Shown here: positions 54,787 to 63,120 of the stretch, piece after piece
How the letters are laid out: each line of letters begins with the position of its first letter
Numbering within the stretch: the first letter of the stretch is position 1
Assembly: GCA_009841005.1 (NCBI GenBank)
Contig: VXMR01000068.1
Span: forward strand, 47,236-111,235
DNA from: Gemmatimonadales bacterium
Lineage (GTDB): Bacteria > Gemmatimonadota > Gemmatimonadetes > Palauibacterales > Palauibacteraceae
Length of the DNA: 64,000 nucleotides
Reading direction: 5' to 3'
Notes under the pieces: model-generated
Seen by the model: only the letters and a program-made list of their open reading frames with translations
The model's database searches: none
What the model was told of the DNA's origin: nothing
Position numbers and translations under genes: made by a program

Positions 54787-55690
54787 AGCCGGTCTGCTCC
54801 TCGTCGACAAGCCGGCGGGAGCTACCTCACACGACATCGTCCTTCGGGTCCGCCGGAGGCTGGGCGTGCGCCGGGTCGGCCACACCGGGACGCTCGACCC
54901 CTTCGCGACGGGGCTCCTCCTGTCGCTCGTCGGATCCTTCACTCGACTCGCCGATCTCTACCACGAACTCCCGAAGTCCTACGATGCGACGATGGCGCTC
55001 GGGCGGGAGACGGACACGGACGATCTCACGGGAAAAACCGTATCGGAAGACGCCGCCTGGCAGGAGCTGGATGCGGAGGCGATCCTGGCTTCCCTGGCGG
55101 CTCGCGAGGGCGTCGGACGACAGGTGCCCTCGGCCTACTCCGCGCGCCGTGCGGGTGGTGAGCGCGCCTACGCGGTGGCCCGCCGCGGGGAGCGTCCCCG
55201 GCTCGAAGCACGCGAGGTGACGGTCCACGAGATCGCGGTGACGGAGATCGATCTGCCCCGGGTTCGCTTCCGCGCGAGCGTGTCCACCGGCACCTACGTG
55301 CGTGCGCTGGCCCGCGACATCGGGAGAGATCTCGGGCCGGGGGCGCACCTGACGGAGTTGCGCCGCACCGCGATCGGCCCCTTCGGGGTGGGCGAGGCGA
55401 CCTCTCCCAATGCGGCGGCGGAAGCCGTGGCCGCGGCGTCCACGGCCTGGCGCTCCGGGATGGCCGCGCTGCCGTGGCTGTGGCGGCGCGAATTGAACGA
55501 CGGAGAGCGGGACGAGGTCCGGCACGGACGATCGGTCGAGCGCGGAGAGGTGCTGCCCCCGCCGGGGAGCGCGCGCAACTCGGGAGAGGGCACCGCGAAC
55601 CCGGTCGCGCTGTACGCCTCCGACGACCTCCTGGCCATCGCCGAGGAGCGCGGCGGTCGCCTCCATCCGAAGAAGGTGTTCCCCGCGTGA
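54776..55690 (+). CDS. truB: tRNA pseudouridine(55) synthase TruB
   Basis: 304 residues from GTG 54776 (TNEAGLLLVDKPAGATSHDIV) with GAGGG six bases upstream. The catalytic Asp is in RVGHTGTLDPFATGLLL; KSYDATMALGRETDTDD and ASVSTGTYVRALARDIG are also typical. It makes pseudouridine 55 in the T-loop of tRNAs. It overlaps rbfA by 11 bases and ribF by GTGA. Confidence 0.95.
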   Translation: MTNEAGLLLVDKPAGATSHDIVLRVRRRLGVRRVGHTGTLDPFATGLLLSLVGSFTRLADLYHELPKSYDATMALGRETDTDDLTGKTVSEDAAWQELDAEAILASLAAREGVGRQVPSAYSARRAGGERAYAVARRGERPRLEAREVTVHEIAVTEIDLPRVRFRASVSTGTYVRALARDIGRDLGPGAHLTELRRTAIGPFGVGEATSPNAAAEAVAAASTAWRSGMAALPWLWRRELNDGERDEVRHGRSVERGEVLPPPGSARNSGEGTANPVALYASDDLLAIAEERGGRLHPKKVFPA

Positions 55691-56607
55691 GCGGGCTCCC
55701 TCCGTACGTTCGGGGCACCGTCGTCTCCGTGGGGACCTTCGACGGGGTCCATCTCGGACACCAGGCGATCCTGAGCGACGTTCGGAGGCGCGCACGCGCA
55801 CGAAACGGTCATGCCGTGCTCCTCACGTTCGACCCGCACCCATTGAGCATCGTGCGTCCCGAAGTCGCCCCTGCCCTCCTCACGCTACCGGACGAGAAGA
55901 AGGACATTCTCGCCCAGCTCGGCCTCGACTACGCCGCCTTCATCTCCTTCACGCGCGAGTTCTCCCGTTACTCTCCCGAAGCGTTCGTGGAGGACCTCAT
56001 CGTGCCGCGGTTTCGCCCGGCGGAGATCGTGATCGGGTACGACCACGGGTTCGGGCGCGGGCGCGCCGGGGACGTCTCCGTGCTCGAGCGGCTGGGTAGA
56101 GTCCACGGGTTCGAGGTCTCCGTCGTCGGAGGCGTCGAGGCGGGCGGATCCCCCGCCTCATCCACCCGGGTTCGGGAGGCGGTGTCGGCGGGCGACATGG
56201 AGGGAGCGGCCGCGGGCCTCGGTCGTCCGTATTCGTTCCGCGGCACCGTGATCCGGGGGTTGGGACGGGGCAGGACGCTCGGTTTTCCGACCGCCAATCT
56301 CACGCATCCCCCTCCCGACAAACTCCTTCCTGCCGAGGGCATCTACACGGTGCGCGCCACGCTCGGCTCCGGAGTCGCCGATGGACTGCTGCACCTCGGC
56401 GCCCGGCCGACCTTTGCGGGCTCTCCACCGGCCATCGAACTCTTTCTCATCGATTTCGAGCGTGACATCTACGGAGAGTGCGTGATCGTCGACGTCCTAC
56501 ACCGGCTGCGCGAGGTGCGGACCTTCGCGTCGGGAGACGATCTCGCCGCGCAGATGCGCCGGGACCTCGCGGACGGCCTCGAGTACTTCAGGAGGCGGCG
56601 GTCATGA
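55687..56607 (+). CDS. ribF: Bifunctional riboflavin kinase / FAD synthetase
   Basis: 306 residues. The N-terminal FAD synthetase domain has VSVGTFDGVHLGHQAIL, TFDPHPLS and STRVREAVSAGDM; the C-terminal riboflavin kinase has LGFPTANLTHP and GIYTVRATL. It converts riboflavin to FMN and FAD. The GTG start overlaps truB. No FMN riboswitch is seen, as expected inside an operon. Confidence 0.96.
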   Translation: MSGLPPYVRGTVVSVGTFDGVHLGHQAILSDVRRRARARNGHAVLLTFDPHPLSIVRPEVAPALLTLPDEKKDILAQLGLDYAAFISFTREFSRYSPEAFVEDLIVPRFRPAEIVIGYDHGFGRGRAGDVSVLERLGRVHGFEVSVVGGVEAGGSPASSTRVREAVSAGDMEGAAAGLGRPYSFRGTVIRGLGRGRTLGFPTANLTHPPPDKLLPAEGIYTVRATLGSGVADGLLHLGARPTFAGSPPAIELFLIDFERDIYGECVIVDVLHRLREVRTFASGDDLAAQMRRDLADGLEYFRRRRS

Positions 56608-57725
56608 GGCGGACGCCGATGGTTCGACCGGGAAACCCGTGGCGCCTGGCGCTCGCGGCCTGCGCGGCCATGCCGTCGCCGACGCTTGCCCAGTCGCTCA
56701 TCCCGATGGTCGAAGGTCCGGGGGCATGTGCCGTTGAACTCCGCGAAGTCATTCGACTCGGCGGACCCGGCGATCCGGGAACGATCGGCAGCCGTCCGGA
56801 AATCACGCGCACAGCGGCGGGCGAATACATCGTGGCGAGCGTCGAGAACCGCGGACAACTGCTTGTGTTCGACGAGGAGGGTGGGTTCCGCGATCGTTTC
56901 GGCCGGGGAGGCGATGGTCCGGGCGAATTCCGCGTGCCCGGCCGGATCCGTGTCGGGCCGGACGGAAGCCTGTGGGTTCTGGACCTCGTCAACCGCCGCA
57001 TCACGCAGGTGTCCCAGGAGGGGGGACTGCTCGAAACGACGGATATCCGAAGCCTTCACGGGCTCGATTTCGTGGCCCTCGCAGCCGGGGAACGTCACGC
57101 CATCTCGGGGTTCGGCCAGATCGACGATCGACTGAGTGCGACGACGGAAATCGTCGGCAGCGATGGAGTCCGACTTGCGAGCCTCGGTGCCGTGCCCGTC
57201 GCGTCGTGGGTCGTGAACTTCTTTCGCGCCCCCATCGCCCTGGACGGGCAGGGCAGGGTGTGGACGACCCGGGCCGGGGAATACGGGTTCGAGGCGTGGG
57301 ATCCGGAAGGCGGGAGCGAGCCGGTCATACGTCTGGGCGGGGACCCGCAGTGGTTCGACCCCGGACCGCCGCAGCCCGGGGCGCCCGTGACGGCGCCGGC
57401 CCCCTCCATCGTCATCAGTCTTCGTGTCGACCGCGGCCTGCTGTGGGCGGGCACCTGGGTCGCCGACGAGAACCGGGAGGCGAACGCCGCCGCCGCGCCG
57501 TCGCCGCTCGACCTCGACCGGCTCCTCGACACCATCCTGGATGTGATCGATCCCGCGAGCGGTGCACTCATCGCGCGTACCCGGCGTGATGAGGCGCTCA
57601 GGGGCTCGGGAGATGATCAGCTCCTGTTCGGTGTGCGGGAAGAAGGCGGGATCGCCCGCGCCGTGATCTTCGAGCCCGCCCTCGCCGGTCCCGATTGCCC
57701 GGTGACGAACCCGTCCGGCAGGTGA
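56604..57725 (+). CDS. Secreted 6-bladed beta-propeller protein
   Basis: 373 residues with a signal peptide (basic start, hydrophobic LALAACAAMPSPTLAQ, likely cut after the Ala or Gln). The mature part shows propeller-like repeats: LLVFDEEGGFRDRFGRGGDGPGEF, RVGPDGSLWVLDLVNRRITQ, ALDGQGRVWTTRAGEYGFEAWD. Such 6-bladed NHL/TolB-like proteins are abundant in Gemmatimonadota and Bacteroidota. Its function is unknown. ATG 56604 overlaps the ribF stop (ATGA), so an exported protein gene has been inserted in the otherwise conserved ribF-rpsO order. Confidence 0.75.
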   Translation: MRRTPMVRPGNPWRLALAACAAMPSPTLAQSLIPMVEGPGACAVELREVIRLGGPGDPGTIGSRPEITRTAAGEYIVASVENRGQLLVFDEEGGFRDRFGRGGDGPGEFRVPGRIRVGPDGSLWVLDLVNRRITQVSQEGGLLETTDIRSLHGLDFVALAAGERHAISGFGQIDDRLSATTEIVGSDGVRLASLGAVPVASWVVNFFRAPIALDGQGRVWTTRAGEYGFEAWDPEGGSEPVIRLGGDPQWFDPGPPQPGAPVTAPAPSIVISLRVDRGLLWAGTWVADENREANAAAAPSPLDLDRLLDTILDVIDPASGALIARTRRDEALRGSGDDQLLFGVREEGGIARAVIFEPALAGPDCPVTNPSGR

Positions 57726-57740
57726 GCGCACGAGCTTACC

Positions 57741-57769
57741 TTTACAGAGACGCGTGTAGATTCTAGTTT
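57741..57769 (+). promoter_or_regulatory. Predicted rpsO promoter
   Basis: TTTACA (57741-57746) and TAGTTT (57764-57769) are 17 bases apart in an AT-richer patch. The leader would run from about 57776 to 57867. TAGATT (57757-57762) is an alternative -10 box. Confidence 0.55.
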
Positions 57770-57793
57770 TATGGACTGTATGTGAAGCGGCAC

Positions 57794-57841
57794 GGCGGAG
57801 CACCGCCATCTTGCCGGTCGCTCCGCGGGCTAAAGCGGAGC
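57794..57841 (+). promoter_or_regulatory. Candidate S15 autoregulatory leader with alternative hairpins
   Basis: GCGGAGC occurs twice (57795-57801 and 57835-57841) and its complement GCTCCGC once between them (57820-57826), so two seven-base stems exclude each other. GGCGG-AGCA-CCGCC (57794-57807) can form when the downstream stem forms. This two-state layout resembles known S15 leader structures by logic, not by sequence. Confidence 0.5.
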
Positions 57842-57867
57842 GGCGGATCGAGGGATAATAGAGAGAC

Positions 57868-58131
57868 GTGGAAAAGACAAAGAAGCAGGAAATCATAGAA
57901 GGGTTCTCGCGGCGCGAGAACGACCAGGGGTCGGCTCCGGTGCAGATCGCACTGCTCACGGCTCGCATCGAGGAGTTGACCGGGCATTTCCGGGATCATC
58001 CGAAGGATCATCACAGCCGTCGCGGACTACTGAAGATGGTAGGCCGGCGCCGTCGATTGCTGAATTACCTCCGCCGGACGGATCTCGACCGCTACCGAGC
58101 GGTCATCGAGGAGCTCGGGCTACGCCATTGA
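57868..58131 (+). CDS. rpsO: 30S ribosomal protein S15
   Basis: 87 residues. The four-helix S15 is evident: [55 protein letters not shown] and the end [12 protein letters not shown]. It binds the central domain of 16S rRNA early in 30S assembly and often represses its own translation. The start is GTG 57868, preceded by GAGAGAC. pnp follows after 220 bases, the usual rpsO-pnp order. Confidence 0.96.
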   Translation: MEKTKKQEIIEGFSRRENDQGSAPVQIALLTARIEELTGHFRDHPKDHHSRRGLLKMVGRRRRLLNYLRRTDLDRYRAVIEELGLRH

Positions 58132-58172
58132 GGCGCCGGCCCGCTCCGCAGACTTCCGCCTCCGCTTCCGCC

Positions 58173-58190
58173 GGCCCGCATCGTCGGGCC
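58173..58190 (+). terminator. Possible weak terminator after rpsO
   Basis: GGCCCG-CATCGT-CGGGCC forms a six-base stem 41 bases after the rpsO stop, followed by a C/T-rich but not T-run sequence. It could attenuate rpsO-pnp transcription or be a processing structure. Confidence 0.3.
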
Positions 58191-58301
58191 CCCGCTTTCC
58201 TTCCCTCGTACCGCGCCGGATCCCCCCAGCCGGGGTGCTGAATCGAAGAAGCCAGAGTCGAAAAGAAACCATGAACGTCCGGTCCGATGAGAGGCCGGCG
58301 C

Positions 58302-58324
58302 GGCGCGCGGAATCCCGCGGCGCC
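58302..58324 (+). promoter_or_regulatory. Hairpin in the pnp leader
   Basis: GGCGCGCGG pairs with CCGCGGCGCC around the loop AATC (nine pairs, one bulged G). It lies 28 bases before the pnp start codon. In enteric bacteria a leader stem processed by RNase III is used for PNPase autocontrol; a similar role here is only an inference. Confidence 0.35.
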
Positions 58325-58352
58325 ACACTCGAAAGAAGAAGAGAAGAACAGA

Positions 58353-60443
58353 ATGACACACCGAATCGAAACTGAATTCCACGGACGGCCCCTGATCCTG
58401 GAGACGGGCAGAATGGCCCGGCAGGCCGATGGCGCCGTCTATGTGCAGTACGGGGAGACCGCAGTGCTCGTCACCGCCACGGCGGACCGCAAGCCGACGC
58501 ATCTCCCCTTCTTCCCCCTCACGGTCGAGTACCGCGAGAAGACTTACGCCGCGGGCAAGTTCCCCGGCGGGTTCATCAAGCGGGAAACCCGGCCCGGCGA
58601 GAAGGAAACGATCTCGGCACGGCAGATCGACCGGCCGCTCAGGCCGCTCTTCCCGGAGGATTACCGGAACGACACGCAGGTCGTCTGTTTCATCATCTCG
58701 GCCGACCAGGAGAACGACGCCGATGTCATCGGCATGCTGGGCGCCTCGACCGCGCTCCTCCTGTCTCCGATCCCGTGGGGCGGGCCCATCGCCGGCGTCC
58801 GCGTCGCGCGCCGCGACGGCGACTGGCTCGTCAACCCGACCTTCGACGACCTCGAGATGTGCGACTTGGAGATCGTGGTCGCCGGATCCGAGGACTCGAT
58901 CGTGATGGTCGAGGGCGCCTGCCTCGAAGCCACCGAGGACGAATTCCTCGAGGCGATGCAGGTGGGGCAGAAGGCGATCGTCGAGCTGATCGGGCTTCAG
59001 CGCGAGCTGGTTCGGATGGCCGGAGCCCCGGACACGTTCGAGTACGAGCCCGTCGGACCCGATCCGGAGGTCGTGAGCAAGGTCACGGAGCAGGCGGCCG
59101 GACAGGTCGGGGATGCGCTGAGGATCGCGGACAAGGAAGAGCGCGGGCGCGTCCTGTCGGCGCTGCGCCAGGCTCTCACCGAGCGGCTCGAGGCGGACCA
59201 CTCCGACTGCTCCGGCGATGTCGGCGCAGCCCTGCGCAAGCTGGAGAAGGGGATCATGCGCCGCCGCATTCTCGAAGACGGCGAACGGATCGACGGTCGC
59301 GGCATGAACGACGTCCGCGACATCACCTGCGACGTCGGCCTCCTGCCGCGAACGCACGGTTCGGCGCTCTTCACGCGCGGCCAGACGCAGGCGCTTGCGG
59401 TGACGACGCTCGGAACGGTGAGGGACGAGCAGCGGATCGATTCCGTCGATGTGCGCGAAGAGACGTCGAAGTCCTTCATGCTCCACTACAACTTCCCCGG
59501 CTTTTCCACCGGCGAAGTGCGGATGTTCCGGGGCACGAGCCGCCGCGAGACGGGCCACGGCATGCTCGCCGAGCGCGCGCTCCAGGCCCTGCTTCCGGCG
59601 TACGAGGACTTTCCGTACACGATCAGGGTCGTCTCCGATATCCTGGAGTCGAACGGGTCGAGTTCGATGGCTTCGGTCTGCGGCGGATCGCTCTCCCTCA
59701 TGGACGCCGGCGTTCCGATGCGGGCTCCGTGCGCGGGGATCGCGATGGGGCTCGTCAAGGAGGGTGACAAGGTCGAGGTGCTGACCGACATCCTCGGCGT
59801 GGAGGATGCCCTCGGCGACATGGACTTCAAGATCGCCGGCACCCAGCGCGGGATCACGGCCGTCCAGATGGACATCAAGGCCGACGGGCTCTCCGTCGAC
59901 ACGCTGCGGGAGGCGTTGGCCCGGGCGCGCGAAGCCCGGCTGCGGATCCTCGAGGCGATGAACGAGACGCTCGAGGCGGCCCGCGAAGAGATGTCGCCGC
60001 ACGCGCCGCGGATCGTCACCCTGCAGATCAACCCGCAGAAGATCGGCGAGGTCATCGGGCCGAAGGGGAAGACGATCCGGATGATCCAGGAGGAGACGGG
60101 GACCGAGGTCAACATCGACGACTCGGGCACGGTCACCATCGCGGCGCCCTCGGGCGCGGGTGCGCAGCATGCGCGCGAGATGGTGGAGGGCATCGTTCAG
60201 GAGCCGGAGGTCGGGCGGGTCTACCGAGGCGTCGTAAAGAACACCACGGACTTCGGCGCCTTCGTCGAGATCATCCCCGGTGTCGAGGGTCTGTGCCACA
60301 TCTCGGAACTCGAGGAGGGTCGCACCGCCAAAACGGAGGATGTGGTGAGCCCCGGCGACGAGGTGAAGGTGAAGCTGCTCGCCGTGGATGACCGCGGCCG
60401 TCTCAAGCTCTCCCGGCGCGCGGCCCTCGCCCCCGCCGAGTAG
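58353..60443 (+). CDS. pnp: Polyribonucleotide nucleotidyltransferase
   Basis: 696 residues from ATG 58353 ([26 protein letters not shown]), with GAAGAGAAG upstream; an in-frame ATG at 58287 would add 22 unrelated residues. Two RNase PH domains flank an all-helical domain; the second has [18 protein letters not shown] and [15 protein letters not shown] domain ([20 protein letters not shown]) and an S1 domain ([20 protein letters not shown]) end the protein. It degrades RNA with phosphate and is part of the degradosome. Confidence 0.97.
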   Translation: MTHRIETEFHGRPLILETGRMARQADGAVYVQYGETAVLVTATADRKPTHLPFFPLTVEYREKTYAAGKFPGGFIKRETRPGEKETISARQIDRPLRPLFPEDYRNDTQVVCFIISADQENDADVIGMLGASTALLLSPIPWGGPIAGVRVARRDGDWLVNPTFDDLEMCDLEIVVAGSEDSIVMVEGACLEATEDEFLEAMQVGQKAIVELIGLQRELVRMAGAPDTFEYEPVGPDPEVVSKVTEQAAGQVGDALRIADKEERGRVLSALRQALTERLEADHSDCSGDVGAALRKLEKGIMRRRILEDGERIDGRGMNDVRDITCDVGLLPRTHGSALFTRGQTQALAVTTLGTVRDEQRIDSVDVREETSKSFMLHYNFPGFSTGEVRMFRGTSRRETGHGMLAERALQALLPAYEDFPYTIRVVSDILESNGSSSMASVCGGSLSLMDAGVPMRAPCAGIAMGLVKEGDKVEVLTDILGVEDALGDMDFKIAGTQRGITAVQMDIKADGLSVDTLREALARAREARLRILEAMNETLEAAREEMSPHAPRIVTLQINPQKIGEVIGPKGKTIRMIQEETGTEVNIDDSGTVTIAAPSGAGAQHAREMVEGIVQEPEVGRVYRGVVKNTTDFGAFVEIIPGVEGLCHISELEEGRTAKTEDVVSPGDEVKVKLLAVDDRGRLKLSRRAALAPAE

Positions 60444-60535
60444 GCCTGACCACGTCACGTCCCGGCCCGCCGGCGCGCGGGCCGGCTCGGGATCTGCGAC
60501 TGCTCGCCGGCACGGGAGGGCGGCTCGACCGGGAG

Positions 60536-61765
60536 GTGTACCGAACCTGTCTCCCGGATGGCCCTGTCGTGCTCAGCGAGCGCATGGATTCCGTGCGCTC
60601 CGTCGCCATCGGCCTCTGGGTGCGACAGGGTCGCGTTCACGAGGGGGCCGCGCACGGCGGCGTGTCCCATCTGCTGGAGCACATGGTCTTCAAGGGGACG
60701 CGCCGGCGGTCCGCGCGCGATCTTGCCTGGGAGCTGGAACGCCTCGGCGGCGCGCTCGACGCCTATACGACCCACGAGTTCACCGCATTCCAGGCGCGCG
60801 TGCCCGCGGGGGCTCTCCATGCCGCGCTCGACGTGCTGTGCGATCTCTGCTTCTTTCCACGGCTCTCGGAACGGGACCTGGACGTGGAGCGGGAGGTCGT
60901 GCTGGAAGAGATCGCCTCCGCGGCGGAGGTGCCTGAGGACATCGCCTTCGAGGCGCACGCGCGCTCTCTCTATGGCGGACATCCGTATGGCGAACCGATC
61001 CTCGGCACCCGCGAGTCGGTGGGGGGACTCACCGTGTCCGCGGTGGCCGAGGTGCACGAACGCGCGTACCGGCCGGGGAACGTCGTCGTGGCGGCGGCGG
61101 GAGCGGTGGAGCACGAGGATCTCGTGGAGGGACTCGCCCGCTGGGTCCCCGACCGCGCCGCCGCCCCCGGACCGCCCGACCCGCCGTCGCCGGTCGGCGA
61201 ATCGGGCTTCCGGCGCATGCGGCGCGAGGGCGGCCGACAGACCCACATCGTGACGGGAGGACTCTCGGTGCCGTACCGCGATCCTCTTCGCTACGCCATC
61301 CATGTGACGGCGACCGCTCTCGGCGGCGGAATGAGTTCGCGGCTTTTCCAGAGAATCCGGGAAACGCGCGGCCTCGCCTACGCCGTGTACAGCTTCCACG
61401 GCTTCCACGAGCAGGCGGGCCACGTCGGCGCCTACGTCGGGACCCGGCCCGAGACCGCGAAGGATGCGCGCGAGGCGCTGGATGAGGAACTGGCCCTTCT
61501 CGCGCGGGAGGGATTGACGCGTCAGGAGCTGGACGACACCCGCAGTCAGCTGAAGGGACAGGTCCTGATCTCGCTCGAATCGCCGGCAAGCCGAATGAAC
61601 CGGCTTGCCGGGGTTGCCCTGTACGGCCACGAGTATCGCACCCTGGACGAGGTGGCGGCGAGAATCGACGCGGTGGACCGTGCGCAATGTCTCGAGGCCG
61701 CCGCATATTTTTCACCCGAACGGCTCGCGACGCTCGAGTTGGCGCCTGGGAGGGAGCGAAGATGA
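60536..61765 (+). CDS. M16 family zinc peptidase (MlpA/YmxG-like)
   Basis: 409 residues. The inverted zinc motif HLLEH (His45, Glu48, His49) with GVSHLLEHMVFKGT and a later Glu in the helix ERDLDVEREVVLEEI mark an active pitrilysin-type subunit; RLFQRIRETRGLAYAVYSFH in the second half is the conserved Arg/Tyr block. The same gene follows pnp in Bacillus (mlpA). The target is unknown. The start is GTG 60536. ald overlaps by ATGA. Confidence 0.9.
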   Translation: MYRTCLPDGPVVLSERMDSVRSVAIGLWVRQGRVHEGAAHGGVSHLLEHMVFKGTRRRSARDLAWELERLGGALDAYTTHEFTAFQARVPAGALHAALDVLCDLCFFPRLSERDLDVEREVVLEEIASAAEVPEDIAFEAHARSLYGGHPYGEPILGTRESVGGLTVSAVAEVHERAYRPGNVVVAAAGAVEHEDLVEGLARWVPDRAAAPGPPDPPSPVGESGFRRMRREGGRQTHIVTGGLSVPYRDPLRYAIHVTATALGGGMSSRLFQRIRETRGLAYAVYSFHGFHEQAGHVGAYVGTRPETAKDAREALDEELALLAREGLTRQELDDTRSQLKGQVLISLESPASRMNRLAGVALYGHEYRTLDEVAARIDAVDRAQCLEAAAYFSPERLATLELAPGRERR

Positions 61766-62877
61766 TTGTTGGCGTACCGAAGGAGATAAAGACGGACGAA
61801 AACCGCGTCGCCCTCGTTCCGGCCGGCGCGACCGCCCTCGTCGCGGCCGGCCACGAGGTGTGCGTCGAACGTGACGCGGGGCTGCGCAGCGGCTTTCCGG
61901 ACGACATGTACGTCGCCGCGGGGGCGCAGGTGCTGGGGACGGCGGACGAGGTATGGAACCGGGCCGAACTCGTCGTGAAGGTCAAGGAGCCCATCGAATC
62001 CGAATACGACCGGATGCGGGTCGGCCAGGTCATCTTCACCTACTTCCACTTCGCGGCGGACGAACGCCTTACGCACCGTACGCTGGAGAGCGGCTGCGTC
62101 GCGATCGCCTACGAGACGGTCCAGCTTCCGACCGGCGAACTCCCCCTTCTCACGCCGATGTCCGAGGTGGCGGGGCGCATGGCGATCCAGCAGGCAGCCA
62201 AGAACCTGGAGCGGATCGCGGGCGGGTACGGGATCCTTCTCGGCGGCGTGCCGGGGGTCCTCCCGGCCGAAGTCGTCATCCTCGGAGGAGGCGTCGTCGG
62301 CGCGAACGCAGCGACGATCGCGGCGGGTTTCGGCGCCCACGTGACGGTTCTCGACGTCAATCTCCCGCGCCTCAGATACCTGGCGGAGGTCATGCCGGCC
62401 AACGTGGACACGCTGTACTCGAATCGCCACTCGATCCTGGAGCAGATCGAACGCGCGGATGTCGTGATCGGCGCCGTGCTCGTCCCGGGCGGAAAGGCGC
62501 CGAAGCTCGTGCGACACGACGACCTGCGGCGGATGAAGGACGGTTCCGTCATCGTCGACGTGGCCGTGGATCAGGGCGGCTGTGTCGAATCCGCCCGCCC
62601 GACGACCCACAACGACCCCATCTACACCGTCCACGGAGTCATCCATTACTGCGTGGCGAACATGCCGGGGGCCGTCCCGAGAACCTCCACTCTGGCCCTG
62701 ACGAACGCGACGTTCCCCTACGTGCTGAACCTGGCGAATCGCGGGTGGAAGGCTGCATGCGACGAGGACCCGGACCTTGCCCTGGGAGTCAATATCGCGG
62801 GAGGGCGGGTCACGTACGAGGCGGTCGCGCAGGCGTTCGATCTCGAATACACGCCCCTCGAGGTGCCCGCCGCGTGA
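61762..62877 (+). CDS. ald: Alanine dehydrogenase
   Basis: 371 residues. MIVGVPKEIKTDENRVALVP, the substrate Lys in VVKVKEPIESEY, the catalytic His in FTYFHFAADE, the NAD-binding VILGGGVVGANAATIAAG and VDVAVDQGGCVESARPTTH agree with Ald, which interconverts alanine and pyruvate with NAD(H). ATG 61762 lies in an ATGA overlap with the peptidase gene. Alanine production would serve nitrogen or redox balance. Confidence 0.95.
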   Translation: MIVGVPKEIKTDENRVALVPAGATALVAAGHEVCVERDAGLRSGFPDDMYVAAGAQVLGTADEVWNRAELVVKVKEPIESEYDRMRVGQVIFTYFHFAADERLTHRTLESGCVAIAYETVQLPTGELPLLTPMSEVAGRMAIQQAAKNLERIAGGYGILLGGVPGVLPAEVVILGGGVVGANAATIAAGFGAHVTVLDVNLPRLRYLAEVMPANVDTLYSNRHSILEQIERADVVIGAVLVPGGKAPKLVRHDDLRRMKDGSVIVDVAVDQGGCVESARPTTHNDPIYTVHGVIHYCVANMPGAVPRTSTLALTNATFPYVLNLANRGWKAACDEDPDLALGVNIAGGRVTYEAVAQAFDLEYTPLEVPAA

Positions 62878-62929
62878 GTCCCGTCCGCCGGGGGGGCTTG
62901 TCGGGCGAACCCCGCACCGCTCCCGGCGC

Positions 62930-62954
62930 CGGCGCCAGGTTGTGCCACGGGCCG
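62930..62954 (+). repeat. Degraded end of the palindromic repeat
   Basis: Read on the minus strand, GCGGCCCGTGGCACAACC resembles the GCAGCCCGTGGCAAAACCC end of the repeat. It lies in the 243-base ald-mreB gap. The other arm is not clear, so it may be an old remnant or a chance match. Confidence 0.35.
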
Positions 62955-62972
62955 CCTGAGGAGCCGCGCGGC

Positions 62973-62994
62973 GACTTTCCTGCATTCGAAAGTC
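62973..62994. promoter_or_regulatory. Inverted repeat over the predicted mreB -35 box
   Basis: GACTTTC-CTGCATTC-GAAAGTC is a perfect 7-8-7 inverted repeat overlapping the predicted -35 region, as an operator for a dimeric regulator would. The protein that might bind is unknown. Confidence 0.4.
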
Positions 62995-63004
62995 CGTTTA
63001 CATT
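62976..63004 (+). promoter_or_regulatory. Possible mreB promoter
   Basis: TTTCCT (62976-62981) and TACATT (62999-63004) are 17 bases apart, giving a leader of about 110 bases before mreB. The -35 box is weak. Confidence 0.35.
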
Positions 63005-63120
63005 TCGGCGTCCTTCACCCGGACTGGCTGTCTCCGGGAAGATTCGCCGCTTTGGAGGGGTCCCACCCGTGTCCTTCAGCCCACCGATCTTGCGCCGGCC
63101 CGGAAGGGCGGCCTTCTAGA

